From: Plantago ovata
Taxonomy: Eukaryota > Streptophyta > Magnoliopsida > Lamiales > Plantaginaceae
Assembly (NCBI GenBank): GCA_028274465.1
Contig: CM051456.1
Coordinates: forward strand, 2,667,545-2,731,544
Direction: 5' to 3'
Length of the DNA stretch: 64,000 nt
Shown one piece after another: positions 10,890-23,338 of the stretch. The position numbers and the translations under genes were made by a program. Every line of letters starts with the position of its first letter. The first letter of the stretch is position 1. The notes beneath the pieces are model-generated. The model saw only the letters and a list, made by a program, of their open reading frames with translations, was not told where the DNA came from and did not search any database.

Positions 10890-13800
10890 ATGAAGCGGTG
10901 GAATGAGAGAGTTGAGAAGCGGATGGAAGAGTTAGGGTTAGATAAAAATGATAAGGTATCTATTGACATTGCTTCAGAGAGTCTTGAGGCTGAGGAATCT
11001 GATAGGAAGTTTGGTAGTATGGATCAAGATTCTGAGGGTTTGTGGCTTGGGGGAGCGGATAGGGGTAGAAAACGGGATTACACCACTAGTTTTCAGCCTA
11101 ATTCTAGCAATTCGGGTGATAGTGAGGAGGATTCTGATAGTGATGAGGATTCTAATGGTGATGGTGATGTGGAGATTAGTGAAAGTAGGTCTGGGCAAGC
11201 CGAGGATGAAAATGGGAATGCTGAAAATTTCAGTCCAGTTCCCATTTCGAGTGATAGTGAGGAGGATTCCGATGATGATGATGATGATACGGAGATTAGT
11301 GAAAGTAGTTCTGGGGAAGCCGAGGATGAAAATGGGAATGGTGAAAATTTCAATCCAGTTCCCGTTAGGCCTCGTCGGCCCAGAATGAGATTATTGGTTG
11401 ATATAATAGCAGATGAGTTTGTAAACCGCTTGCCTATTAGGCCTCGATGGTTTGCTCGTAGTGAACTTCCTGCTGAAAATAGTAAGACACAAAAACCGGT
11501 CAATGGAGATGAACAGTTGGGAAGTTCTGGTGGCCATTTTTGGGAAGCACTGATGGGAGTTAGAGCAAGAATATCTAAGAAATCAGCAGAGGAGTTGATT
11601 GAGTGGACACCCTCGATTCAGGACCGTAGCGTTGCTTCATTATTTGTTCCTTCGTTAGTTGAATTATCCTTGAAAGTTCTTGCAGAAAATGCAAATGGTA
11701 TAGCATCGCTCAATCTGGTTCCCTATTTTCTACGGAAGAAACTCATTGACCGGCTGTGCGATACAAGGAGAATGAGTGTAGATATTTATAACCTTCTATT
11801 GCAAGGATGTACGACTGAGTTGCGGGTGAAAAACTGTTCGTGGCTTACAGATGATCAGTTTCAGCTGTCACTTCAGGATTGGCAGACAGAAAATCTAAGG
11901 GTAATTATGCTTATACTCCCTTTGCCCCGATCGTAATTTTGTAATACCAGTATTTGTATTGGATCTCATATTTTGTCTTACATTTATATTGGTCTGTTAT
12001 ACTTATTCAGGGGTTTGAAATTAAATACTTACATTGATATTATTTATGTTGAGATGTAGAAGTAGTTAATAGTTTCTTTCGTCCTGAATCTTATCTGATA
12101 ACTTGAAATCGAACATAATTGCAGATCTTGCAACTTGACCTTGGTGATCAAATCAAGTTTGATTTTGCTCTCAGGGATAAGTTGGCTCAATCTCCCAACA
12201 GCTTCTCTATGTTGGCTGTCTTATCCCTCCGAGGTGCTTACTGTTTAACAGACACTGGGGTTGAATTACTTGTCCAGTCTGCACCTGCAATTGTATCTGT
12301 TAATTTGGGTCAGTGCTCTCTTCTTACCTTTGAGGCCGTGAAGTCTATAGCTGATTATTTGGGCGAACATTTGAGAGAGCTATATATAGATGGCTGTAAG
12401 AATATGAAAGCAATCCTGATAGAAAATTCTATCACCAAGTTTAAAGAGTTGGAAGTAGTTTCTGTTGCCGGCTTGGAGGACATCTCTGATGGATTTATCG
12501 ATCTGTTGGTCAGTGTGTGTGGTGAAAGTCTTAAGGACCTTGACGTGGCTGATTGCCTGTGAGTCGCATTCATTAGTTTATAATTATAATAATTATTACT
12601 TTGGTCTGATCTACAGTTTTGAATTTCACAATTTATGATCATTGTATGGTTAAGCTGCACTGCATTTCCAACTGATTGCAGGGAATTGACAGATTCGTCT
12701 CTCAGAGCAATCGCTGGTCATTGTCCAGGTTTATTAGCGCTCAACATTTCAAGGCTGCTTAAAGTCACAAACGTGGGAATGGAGTTTCTTGCTAATGGAT
12801 GCAGATCAATTGAACGACTTAATCTCACAAGGACCAAATTCAGGTATATATACATATTACATGCCTTATATATGTTTTCTGGATCGGTGTTTGCTCCAAA
12901 GTCATAATGCATGAATTGGTAGTTTAGGTAATTCAATTTTTGGTAGGTTGTGCCACAAACACATCAAATATATGAACGTGAAGTAAAACTAGTATATCTC
13001 TCTTTCTCTTTATTGCAGTGATGAAGTCATAGCTGCTTTTTTAGAAACCTCTGGAAAGTCCTTGACAGAACTTACGTTGAATTACGTCTCTCAGGTATTG
13101 TCAATGATATTTCTTGAATTTACCTTTTAGATTGCCCAGGATGCTGTTCTTCGTTTGCTTTTACATTTAAGTATGGATTTAATTACATCGTCAGTCAAAG
13201 TACGTAATGTGTATTTACTTGGCATGCAATAGTGTATCTAACTGCATGTTACTTAGGTGGTATCTGTAAAGTATGTCTGTTTAAGTAAGAGATTCTACCA
13301 CGGGGAATCGAAGTGCTCTAGTGTGGCAGCCTGGCAGTCTAGGCAACTTGTGGAGATTAACTTCTGCTCTATATATATCGGGCTAAACGCTTGATCTTTT
13401 AAATTTGACCTTGAGTTCGTTTCAATGTAGCTATCTGTTATGTTCTGAGCCCATTCTTCTACGTAGATGAAAATGCATGAAAATACTCGTGTTAATCATC
13501 AATGAAGAACTATCTAACTGTTACATACTTTTCCTAACATAGCTAGCTGTAGGTGGATTAAATGGAGGTAAATAGTGTCGTTTGCTTGACCACCTTCGTG
13601 AAAGGGGTTGGAGATCCATCTTTTTATTTGAACAGGAGGAAAAAAGATCATGTTGATGAGGAAACTTAATCTTCTTTTCTCTAGATCTTTGTTTCTCACT
13701 AGATTATGTGTAGTTTTCGATACAAGCCTTAATAATGTGATTGAACTGCATATGTTTTTAGATTCACCCATTCATTTAATAACGATGTGATATTTTTCAG

Positions 13801-14210
13801 GTTGGACCTAACACTGCTTATTCACTTGCTCGGCGGTCAAGGAATTTGTCCTACTTGGACATATCATGGTGCCGCAGAATTAGCACCAATGCTCTAGGCA
13901 TGATCGTTGATAGCTGCTTGTCACTGAAGCTTCTCAAAGTGTTCGGATGCAAGCAGGTGTGTGTACTTACCAAAGTCATGCGTTAACTAATATTAAATTG
14001 AATGTGATAGATTGTTTTCTTTCTCCAAGTTGTTTAATTCTCTTGTGATGCTCTCATCTTCTGCAGATAGACAGTGTGTTCCTACATGGGCACTCTAACC
14101 CACTCGTGCGGGTAATTGGATTTGGCTTGATGCCAATCCTGGATCACGTCAACTTACTTGAGCCAGTGTTCTTGCGGTATTCACCTCTGCCGACTCCGAT
14201 TGATTCTTAA
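10890..14210 (+). CDS. RAD7-like / AMN1-type LRR protein, copy B, complete
   Basis: Six exons: 10890-11900, 12125-12558, 12682-12843, 13019-13094, 13801-13956, 14067-14210 (stop TAA). They encode 660 residues. I chose the ATG at 10890 because the frame upstream has only a TTG. Residues 1-40 are basic and helical. Residues about 75-165 are a very acidic Ser/Asp/Glu region made of two direct repeats. A linker with RPRRPRMRLL follows, then a globular segment at 220-330 and about ten cysteine-containing LRRs to the C terminus. The layout (acidic N terminus, RPRWFAR, RNI-like LRRs) fits the plant group annotated as RAD7-like or RNI-like. Its role is not established; a nuclear adaptor in ubiquitination or DNA repair is inference. 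Copy A lies 8 kb upstream in the same direction and broken copy C lies inverted downstream. Confidence 0.9.
11110..11370 (+). repeat. Tandem acidic coding repeat within gene B exon 1
   Basis: Two direct units lie at about 11118-11246 and 11250-11370. Each contains GATAGTGAGGAGGATTC, GAGATTAGTGAAAGTAG and GCCGAGGATGAAAATGGGAA, and each encodes a Ser/Asp/Glu block ending NFxPVP. The duplication is in frame. The first unit has an extra Asp/Ser stretch and the second a GAT run (poly-Asp). Confidence 0.9.
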
Positions 14211-14639
14211 TCTCAAGAATTTATTAAGGAGAGAGATGTAAGCGGCACAAAAAAGAGTATTATGAGTTGAAGCTTTAAGTACTTGGTGTATTATGTGATA
14301 CATTTTCCAAATGTTTCAAAGATAAACTTTATCTTGTTTGATTCCTTTGTCCAGTTTGGTTAAATGACAATCAGAGTTTTATTTATTTTGATATTTTCAA
14401 TTGCAAATTGTGCTACTTATTGATTCTTGTTTACTAGTAGTACTATAGTAGTACAGTAGCATTATTTGGTATTACTTGACTAGCATAGATACATTGCATA
14501 CCCCTTCAGTTGGTTGCGTTATCCTCAGTCATCAACACTTAACTGTGTTTGTTTAACCATTACCACTCTAAGTTTTATTCGGAGGATCAAGTCTCTGTCT
14601 TGGTTTCCTGGGAATTCAGAGAATCGAGTCTCTGTCTTG
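14211..14639. other. 3' flank of LRR gene B
   Basis: Presumed 3' UTR and AT-rich spacer. A degenerate direct repeat (GAGTCTCTGTCTTGGTT) occurs near 14585 and 14625. No gene is seen. Confidence 0.5.
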
Positions 14640-15950
<1,311 letters not shown>

Positions 15951-16409
15951 ACTTGAGAGTAGATGTAGTCAGACCTTTAAAGTGTAGTTTTCTACAAAAG
16001 TGTAGTTTTCTACACTTTGCCATTTATGATTCTGGTCTCTGAATGCATGATTTTGTATTTGCTGCCAAATCTTGGTTCTTAATCCAAAATTTTCTTTCTA
16101 TAGTTGGGTGCAAATTAAATACCTGTGCTGTGATGACATGAAGTTCATTTATTGCAGGAAACCCACTCATTGTTGATGAAAAGAAAAACATTGACATAGT
16201 AATTGATTCAACAACTAACATACCATAACTCTGTTTCCATTCCTTGTTCAGTACAAAATTCCTCTGGAACAAAAAGTACCTGATACGACAGACATAACCG
16301 GCTGATCTTTTATCAAAATCTCCAGCACCATTGAAGCTGAAAAGTCCGCTGCTCTTCAATTTGCCAGGAAAGGCATACAAGATCCAAAAAATTAAAACTC
16401 AATGCAATG
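15951..16409. other. Unassigned DNA within the mosaic
   Basis: A minus-strand open frame at 16024-16380 (118 codons) has hydrophobic and charged stretches but no family I can name. It lies between two duplicated blocks and may be a further captured fragment. Confidence 0.3.
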
Positions 16410-17100
16410 AATTTGTGTTTTCTGGTCGAAGTTTCTATCTTTGATGAGTGGTTGAAGTTGGTCTGCTGCATAGATACATTTTGCGCTTGCATAGGGAAAT
16501 TTACCGCGCTCAAAACCTCTTTAGTTAGTTGCGTGAACCTCATATATACCTGCTGAATCTAACATTTGCACTTAGATATAGTTCAACACCTTATATATGT
16601 AAACAGTTCACTGGAAACAGAATGCAGAGAAGTTACAGATTTGTTGCTGGATTCTTTTGATAAGACATTAATCATAAACTTCTGTCTTGGATATTTTCAG
16701 TTAAAAAACCTTACTTTCTGATTCCTGTTACTAGTACAAAATAGCTTATATTGTTAACTTGACTACTGACTAAGCTAGCATGCATAAAAGCTTACATTTA
16801 CATATACTACAATTTACATTTACATATACTACAATTTACATTTACATATACTATAATTTACATAGTTGAAAACACACACGGTGCAAGAACACCATTACAT
16901 GATGTATATATCGCAAAACACACAGAATCTAGTGAGAAACATAGATCTGGATAAAAGCAGGACAAAATACAGTGTTTTTTTTTCAGGTGCTTGATCGAGT
17001 TGGCTGGAAATGCGGCGCGTGACAACAAGAAGAGCAGGATCATCCCGAGACACTTGCTGTTGGCTATCAGGAATGATGAGGAGCTGGGGAAATTACTTGC
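16410..17100 (+). repeat. Duplicated block 2 (copy of 14640-15210)
   Basis: 16415-16655 repeats 14640-14905 (TTTTCTGGTCGAAGTT...TTGATGAGT...GGTCTGCTGCAT and the GCGCTTGCAT unit). 16865-17085 repeats 14975-15205. Between them are DNA absent from block 1 and a short tandem repeat (16793-16862). Block 2 keeps the histone intron end that block 1 lost, so it is closer to the source. Confidence 0.75.
16793..16862 (+). repeat. Short tandem repeat, about three units of 24 bases
   Basis: The unit TTACATTTACATATACTACAAT is repeated three times with one change (ACTATAATT). Confidence 0.85.
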
Positions 17101-17245
17101 AGGAGTGACAATTTCCCATGGAGGAGTGCTTCCCAACATTAACCCGATAGATATTGTTACCAAAGAAGACTGGTGGAGATAAGACTACTGAGCCGAAATC
17201 ACCCAAGCTAGGCTGCTAAGTCTCCCAAGAAGGCTGCTGCTTAAT
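16986..17245 (+). pseudogene. Histone H2A.W exon 2 with 3' end, copy 2, frameshifted
   Basis: The fragment begins at an intron acceptor (TTTTTTTTTCAG then GTGCTTG...GAGTTGGCTGG) and encodes [37 protein letters not shown] and [10 protein letters not shown]. It then shifts frame; the expected LPKKTGG and SPK...KSPKKAAA tail can be read in other frames at 17145-17245. The docking-domain sequence and the SPKK tail mark H2A.W, the plant heterochromatin variant. The first exon is absent. The retained intron end shows capture at DNA level, not by reverse transcription. Confidence 0.85.
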
Positions 17246-17560
17246 TAGTTAGTTTGTTTCTCTTTTATAGTAATGAAGTATTTTGTTCGATGGTGGACAA
17301 TTTAGGATGAAGGTTTTTGTATTGGAAGGGTCAAGGGTGTCTCTTAGCCAACAACAAGTGTCTCAGGATGATCCAGATTCAGTTAGGCGCAAGTTAGCAT
17401 AGCTATTTTGTAGCTCATTTTAGCTTCTTTTGTACAGCTGTAATTTAATTCTCTGATTGCTTTATAAAAGCAAGCCATCACACCCACATTGTACTATTCC
17501 ATTCATTCCATCAATACAGGGAAATTTTAATTTTACTCATGGCTTCTGCGGTTTCTGATA
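17246..17560. other. H2A.W 3' flank and possible LTR fragment
   Basis: 17250-17400 may be 3' UTR of the captured histone. 17395-17540 has features of a retrotransposon LTR (TTTATAAAAGC, then CATTGTACTATTCC and CCATCAATACAG), but no TG...CA ends or target duplication could be defined. Confidence 0.3.
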
Positions 17561-17830
17561 CGACAGTATGAGTATACATATGTCACAATATTCAGATACG
17601 CAGCAACGTAAGTTCATCATAAAAAGAACAAAAATTCCAAGAACCGAACTTGCTATCAGCTGTGATACATAGAGCTAAATTTAGCAGCAGAAAGTACAGA
17701 TATATACACAGTATGAAAATAATGAACTCTGCCAGAGGATTTGAGCTAAAGAGAACACTGGATTGTGGGATGTTTTGTTATAGGTAGAATCATACTGACA
17801 CTTCAGAGAATGAACATGAGAGCCATGAGC
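17560..17830 (-). pseudogene. Inverted copy of the YLMG 3' UTR region
   Basis: The minus strand matches 23340-23600: AAGTGTCAGTATGATTCTACC, AACAAAACATCCCACAATCC, CATACTGTGTATATATCTGTAC, GAGCTCTATGTATCACAGCTG and GCTGCGTATCTGAATATTGTG. It contains no coding sequence. At the last motif it lacks the 131-base hAT-type insert present downstream of the real gene. Confidence 0.8.
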
Positions 17831-18059
17831 CATACTGCCTCTGTCCAAGCCTTTAATCCTTCTCCATATAAGCTTTGTGCCATTTGCATAATGAACTAAA
17901 AGGTGGATATAAATTTAAGGTGTAGGAGCTCACTAGCCCAATGCCAATATTACTACACCTATGCACAATGCTTATGTCTACAACACTCCATACTATCAAA
18001 CATTATGGGAAAATGGAAAATGTAATCCAAAAATTTAGGGGGTCTGGCACACGCAGTTC
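17831..18059. other. Unassigned DNA between inverted YLMG and LRR debris
   Basis: I see no gene, repeat or element here. Confidence 0.4.
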
Positions 18060-19560
18060 AACAGATGGCTGAGGCTAACGCAACTAACTGAAAGAGTGTT
18101 GCGGTAAATTTCTTTATGCAAGCGCAAACTGTTTGAGCGTGAATGTAAGAGTGTAACACTGTATTTATCATTTGAAGATATTCAAGAGCAGATGTATTTA
18201 TCGTTTGTGGGGTGTAACACTGTATTTATCGTTTGTATTTATGTTTCAACTGGCCAAGTTAGAGAGAAAAAATGTCTATCGCATCCAACTTAGGCAATAC
18301 AAACGAGTGAATATCGCATTAGTTAGATCATGGCTAATATTCTTCAGAAGCACTGCCGCAGCAGAAACAATATTCATTTAATTTATCTATGTTTCTATAT
18401 ACTTAGATATTATTTGGAAATAAACCAAGAAAAATGTCATTTTGACATGAGTTAAGTACATATATACCTGCTTGCAGCCAAAAACTTTCAGAAGCTTCAG
18501 TGAGGAGCAGCTATATCGATGATCAAACCTAGAGCATTGGTGCTGATTTTACGGCACCATGCATGAAACATCCAGGTATGAAAGGTTCCTCGATCGTCGA
18601 GCAAGTGAGAAAGCTGTATTAGGTCCAACCTGTAATTAAATATCACATCATTAAAGGGGTGTATCGCAAAACAAACACACACGTACGGTGCAATAACACC
18701 ATTACCGGATGTATGCTGGATAGAAAGACAAAAGGTTTCTTCCTTTATAGTGATAGGTGATGATGAACATGTAAATTTTAACACTGATTTGCCTTGTTCC
18801 TTTATAGGAAAATTTATTTTTGGGAAATCAAGTAAAGTGAGGGTAATATAGATTTCATTTGGGCACTTTTGGGAATCCATATAGTACTGTAATCTTGTTG
18901 CTGGAAACTGAATGTGAAAGGTAAACCATGCACAGAAGAGAAGCCAGAGATTTGCTGTGATATTTGAGATCAGAGAGGAGCAAGCAAAGTGCAATAAGTT
19001 TAACGATATATTTTACACACGTAACTCGGCCATCCTGGCAGTAGAAGGTTAAAGATATCTGCAATATTCATTCTCCTCGTATCACACAACCGGTCAATTA
19101 GTTTCTTCCCAAGGAAATAGGGAACTAGATTGAACGAAGCTATACAATCTGCATTATCAGCAAGAACTTTTAATGATAAATCCACCAGCTAAGGAACAAA
19201 TAAGGAAGCAATGCTATTGTCCTGAATCGATGGTGTCCACTCAATCAACTTCTCCGCTGCTTTCTTTGAAATTCTTGCAATCTTGAGCCTCTTACTTCTT
19301 TTAGTGCTTCCCAGAAAAATCCACCAGAACTCTCCAACTATTCAGCTTCATTGACCTGTTTTTGTGTTCCACCATTTTCAGCATGATGTTCACTACGGGC
19401 AAGCCTTTGAGCAGATTTTCTCAGTCGTTCACGACTTCTACATTGTTCAAAATATGCAATGATTAATACATAATTATTTTCTGGTTCAGGAACCTCAAGC
19501 CTGATATTTGATAAGTTGAGGCCTGATATCGTGTGCTCACCATTTAAATTGACGAGCATC
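18060..19560 (-). pseudogene. LRR pseudogene C, inverted and scrambled
   Basis: On the minus strand the order is: an exon 1 piece (about 19440-19020; RLARSEHHAENGG, LVPYFLGKKLIDRLCDTRRM), then 5' leader and TATA-region DNA (about 18995-18755), then intron 4 end plus exon 5 (about 18690-18480; CRKISTNALGLI), then intron 5 DNA (about 18400-18170) and the 3'-flank unit (18150-18060). Exon 1 carries two in-frame stops where B has Gln and Ser (minus-strand TAG at 19340-19338 and 19191-19189), plus frameshifts. Exons 2, 3, 4 and 6 are missing. Exon 1 lies upstream of the leader, the reverse of gene B, so the copy was rearranged after or during duplication. Confidence 0.85.
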
Positions 19561-20500
19561 TCACGAATATTACCCTCACTCGATCACGTCATTTAAACTG
19601 ACATTCATTTTATAGCTATTAGTAGTTATTATTGTGTTCATAAACGAAGCACTTATCGACTTGATAAAAAATTTGATGGTAATTAAGAACTAGAAATGGG
19701 TCAACACGTTTCATTTGATTGCGATACGTAAATGTGATTAGTTAATTGGTGTTATTAAATCGCATGAATATACGTGATAACTCTTCCACCGTTCTCAATT
19801 CATATTATATCAAGGTGGATACATGCATGTAGGTTTCACTAGTGTATTACAGATGCTACAATTGCACATTCTTGTCACAAAACCAATTATTGTCCTTATT
19901 ACTCCGCGTACTTATTTTCCTCAATGCAACAAACCGATCTACATTGCATCATCTTTACAAGTTATATTGGTGGCCGAGTGGTAACACATAGATGAGAGGT
20001 TGAGGGTTCAAACCCCTGCGGAGACATAAGATGGTATAGACATAATTGAAATAGTGTAGGAGTAGAAATATGATAGTTAATTAGATTCGTTGTTTAAAAA
20101 AAAAAAATCCTTGAAAACAACATTGATTGTGGGAAGGACTTTCATATCTTAATACTTCCCATTTGTAGCTTTCACCAATCTGAGGAAAGACAAAGCAGAA
20201 GATTTTAGATTTTATTGAACTAGTTAAAGTTAGGGGGTTGGTTTTCCAATTTTCTTAAAGTTTGTTGGTTTTTTTATTAAAAGATTAATAAAATAACATA
20301 ATAACACTAGACAAAGTAAAGAAAAAAATTAATAACATCAAATCCTTTATTCCAAAATAATTGAATAGTTAATACTTTTATTGTAAAGCATAATTGAATT
20401 CCAGATTTCATGTGTCAACTTACATTTTCTTTGTATTCTCCTTTAATACTTTTATCTCTTTTTTTTTCTCTTTAATACTTTTTCTCTTTTCTCTAAAGTA
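19560..20500 (-). repeat. Inverted copy of gene B upstream DNA
   Basis: 19560-19850 matches unit c (GTCAACACGTTTCATTTGATTG, GACATTCATTTTATAGCTATTAG and GAAACCTACATGCATG, read on the minus strand). 20210-20480 matches 9420-9660 inverted (AAAGTTAGGGGGTTG, ATCAAATCCTTTATTCC). Together with pseudogene C this makes one arm of a large imperfect inverted duplication facing gene B. Confidence 0.65.
19971..20107 (+). mobile_element. tRNA-derived SINE
   Basis: Perfect pol III box A (TGGCCGAGTGG at 19971-19981) and box B (GGTTCAAACC at 20005-20014) lie about 25 bases apart. They are followed by a tRNA-unrelated body and an A-run (20096-20107). The downstream acceptor half of a tRNA is missing, so this is a SINE, not a tRNA gene. 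No clear target duplication was found. Confidence 0.7.
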
Positions 20501-20906
20501 TGAATTAGATTGCATTTCATATATCTTGACTAGCCAATATTTTGTAGTAGTTCACAAAACTAGCACGTGGAGATAATTTAATGGGGAAATAGCATATTAT
20601 TGTCACATATAGAGTTCTTTTAGGAGTATACATGTGCTGATGTGCCGCATACATGAAAAATTACCTTAAATTATTATTCTACTACTATATTCGTCCTATA
20701 AAACTTTACTTACTAGGATTAGCGTACTTTAAAAAAAAAATACTAGATGTTTTCAAAGTGAACGTCTAATAAATAACGATACTAAAACATAATTTTCCAA
20801 ATTTTGAGGGACTTGCTTGTTATATGAGTGAGTTTCATTATCTTTTCCCATTTTATCTTCATCATCATCTCTGCAAACGTGCTCAACTCCCAGCTCTTCA
20901 TCAAGA
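20501..20906. promoter_or_regulatory. Upstream region of the YLMG gene
   Basis: AT-rich DNA carries a pyrimidine-rich stretch (CATTATCTTTTCCCATTTTATCTTCATCATCATCTC) 60-30 bases before the ATG, probably leader. No convincing TATA box was picked. Confidence 0.35.
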
Positions 20907-23338
20907 ATGAATAATCATCCTTGCTCTTCTTCATCAAATGGCGACCAAAACAACGCCGTCAAGAAACTCCCAGCTTCCAATTTCTTGCTATTACCATTTG
21001 CTACCCCGAATTTCAGTCTCAACCTCAACACTCCGTTTTTCAGCAAGTCCTCCAATCCCAATTTACTGACCGAAACATCAAATGCTGTCCGTGAAGTGCG
21101 AAAATCAATTCATTCTAATGTCGACAAATGCCTCAAAATGCTCGCTCAAAATGGGCTTCTTGATAAGATACTGTCCTTTCCTTCTTACCTCGAGAATTGC
21201 TGCCAGGTTGTTTATCTTTTACTCTCTGTATTCATACTTCTTACAAATTGCACATAATGTGCTTGTTTATATGCCTCAATGAATTTTCTTTGTAAATCCA
21301 AAAGTTAGTTATGCAAGTTATATTTTTGTTAAGAATTGTCATTTTTTGTTTTGTTTATTCAGTAATGACCATTGACTACTAGTAGATATGAATGTGTTAA
21401 GAGAAGAAAGTTAGGAAAATTCTTTTATGGACTGTCTATGACTATGACTAAGTTTGTTCTTCAAAATCGGCCACATCACGTTTTTCAAGTGATCTGGTCA
21501 ATTTTAGAGGAATGAGGGTCGAAGTATTTATGGAGAATTGAATTGTTGGTTGATAGAGTACGCAGGTTCTTGATCATATTACGTTGTGCTTTGGGTTGTA
21601 TGGAATGTTGTAAAAGGCATTGTGCTTTGGGTAGTCTCATTGAGATAATGAGGTCTCACACCTTAAATCTGTTCGCCGTTTAGTTCAATATGCAAATAGT
21701 ATGAAGCTAGGACATAAAAGGACTAAAAGGCTTCAAAGGAGGCAATATGGAACCAAGTTCTGTACTGAAACATACTTGTTCATGAAGTAATCATTTGCTG
21801 ACATTTATTGATTAGATAAAGTAGAGTAAGAGAGAGTGATGAAACATGAGCGATTTGAAGGTTTTGGATGGCTTAGCTGAAAGACCAAGGGCTAATTTGT
21901 GAAGTGGAAAAACTTGTCTTTTACAACCGATGCTTATGATTTTTGTTTTTGGCTTGACTGATGTATGCAATTGGATTTTCAACTGTAGATTCCGCTAAGA
22001 AACCGCCGGAACTTGGTCATGCAACCCAGTTCAAATTTTGCAGCCATTTTACCTGGCGATTCAGTCGCAGGGCTTGTGGCTACTAATGGAATTTTGAATT
22101 TCTTAAACATCTACAACACTATATTGGTTGTTAGGCTTGTTTTGACTTGGTTCCCCAATGCTCCTCCAGCTGTTGTTAGTCCTCTCAGGTAATAACATTA
22201 ACCTTCTGCATTTTTCTAGATGATGCGAATGTTAAATCACAACTTGAACAATGTACTGCCTTTTAATTTGCCTTTTGTTGAAATTATCCGGTCGAAAAAA
22301 GTATAAGTCCGTATAATTTGGTTTTCTAATCTTAAACCACAGAGCTTATGTTGTTTCTCCCTGCTACTCACAAAATTAGAGAAGCCTAGGTCATATCTTG
22401 CAACTTCTTTTTATGGGGAAGGAGAAACTTCAGCTCCTTTGTTTGTTTCTTAAGAAATACTGTATTTGGGTAAGAAAAAAAATTATGATTGTTTCAACTA
22501 AAGTCTTAAATTTAAAAAAGAGTGTGCAGAATTGCTGTACAATTAGAGTTTGCTAGAGTTCCTTTTGCTCCACATTGTAGAAAAGTAAGGTAATGGAAAA
22601 ATTCTCTTTATATTTCTAACTTACTAGACACGTGGACTTGGACTTAATCCGAGCTAAGCCTACTTTGTAAGCGAATAATTGATAGTCTGGAGTGTTTCAC
22701 ATACTTATTAATACTGTGCATTTTACTCCCAGGATACTCACTCTACACTGTAATGACTATGCACTACCACTCCACAGATTATAGTTTCAAATCCTATTGA
22801 GCAAGGCCCACGTTCTGCAATCTAATTCTGAAAAGAATAAATGAAATTTTGGAAAAATATTAAGATACTCGGTACTAGTACGTAGTAGTTTGTCCAGGTT
22901 GGAACTTTGGAATACTCTGGTTGTCCAGATCACTTCTAGTATACATTTGATGCTTCTCGAAAGGACCACGTCTTCTGAGTTCTATCTAATTACGATGTCA
23001 TATTTTTGTCCTAAGACATAACATCTTGCAATGCACTTTATAAATATACACAAAAGCTTAACACTTTGATATTTGATTAACTACTTTTCAGCACTTTATG
23101 TGACCCCTACTTGAACATATTCCGCGGAATCATTCCACCGCTTGGAGGGACCCTGGATTTATCGCCTATACTAGCCTTTCTTGTTCTAAATGCCTTCACA
23201 AGTGCTGCTTCTGCACTTCCTGCTGAACTTCCATCAGGTGAAGTATCAAATGGTATGCCAATTCACACCACATCGCAGAAGAAATGGATGAAAAGACTTG
23301 CTGGTAACAAGTCAAAGGGCTCCTGTGGCGAAACCTAG
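20907..23338 (+). CDS. YLMG1: YlmG homologue (YGGT family), probably plastid, complete
   Basis: Three exons: 20907-21206, 21989-22188, 23092-23338 (stop TAG). They encode 248 residues. The N terminus (about 1-60; Ser/Asn rich with LPFATPNFSLNLNTPFFSKS) suits a chloroplast transit region. The YGGT domain follows, with one hydrophobic segment around ILNFLNIYNTILVVRLVLTW then FPNAPP, and the hallmark second half DPYLNIFRGIIPPLGGTLDL with SPILAFLVLNAF. Family knowledge: plant YLMG1 proteins are thylakoid proteins needed for normal nucleoid distribution, and relatives (CCB3) act in cytochrome b6f haem attachment. The YLMG1 subgroup is my reading from length and the C-terminal extension (ALPAELPSGEV). 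Its 3' part has been copied twice nearby (17560-17830 inverted, 24430-25090 direct). Confidence 0.9.

Noticed and set aside
11093..11503. Minus-strand Ser-rich open frame opposite gene B exon 1
   Set aside because: It is the complement of GAT/GAG-rich acidic codons; a shadow.
19971..20040. Possible tRNA gene (box A and box B present)
   Set aside because: No acceptor-stem pairing closes the structure and an A-rich tail follows; a SINE explains it better.
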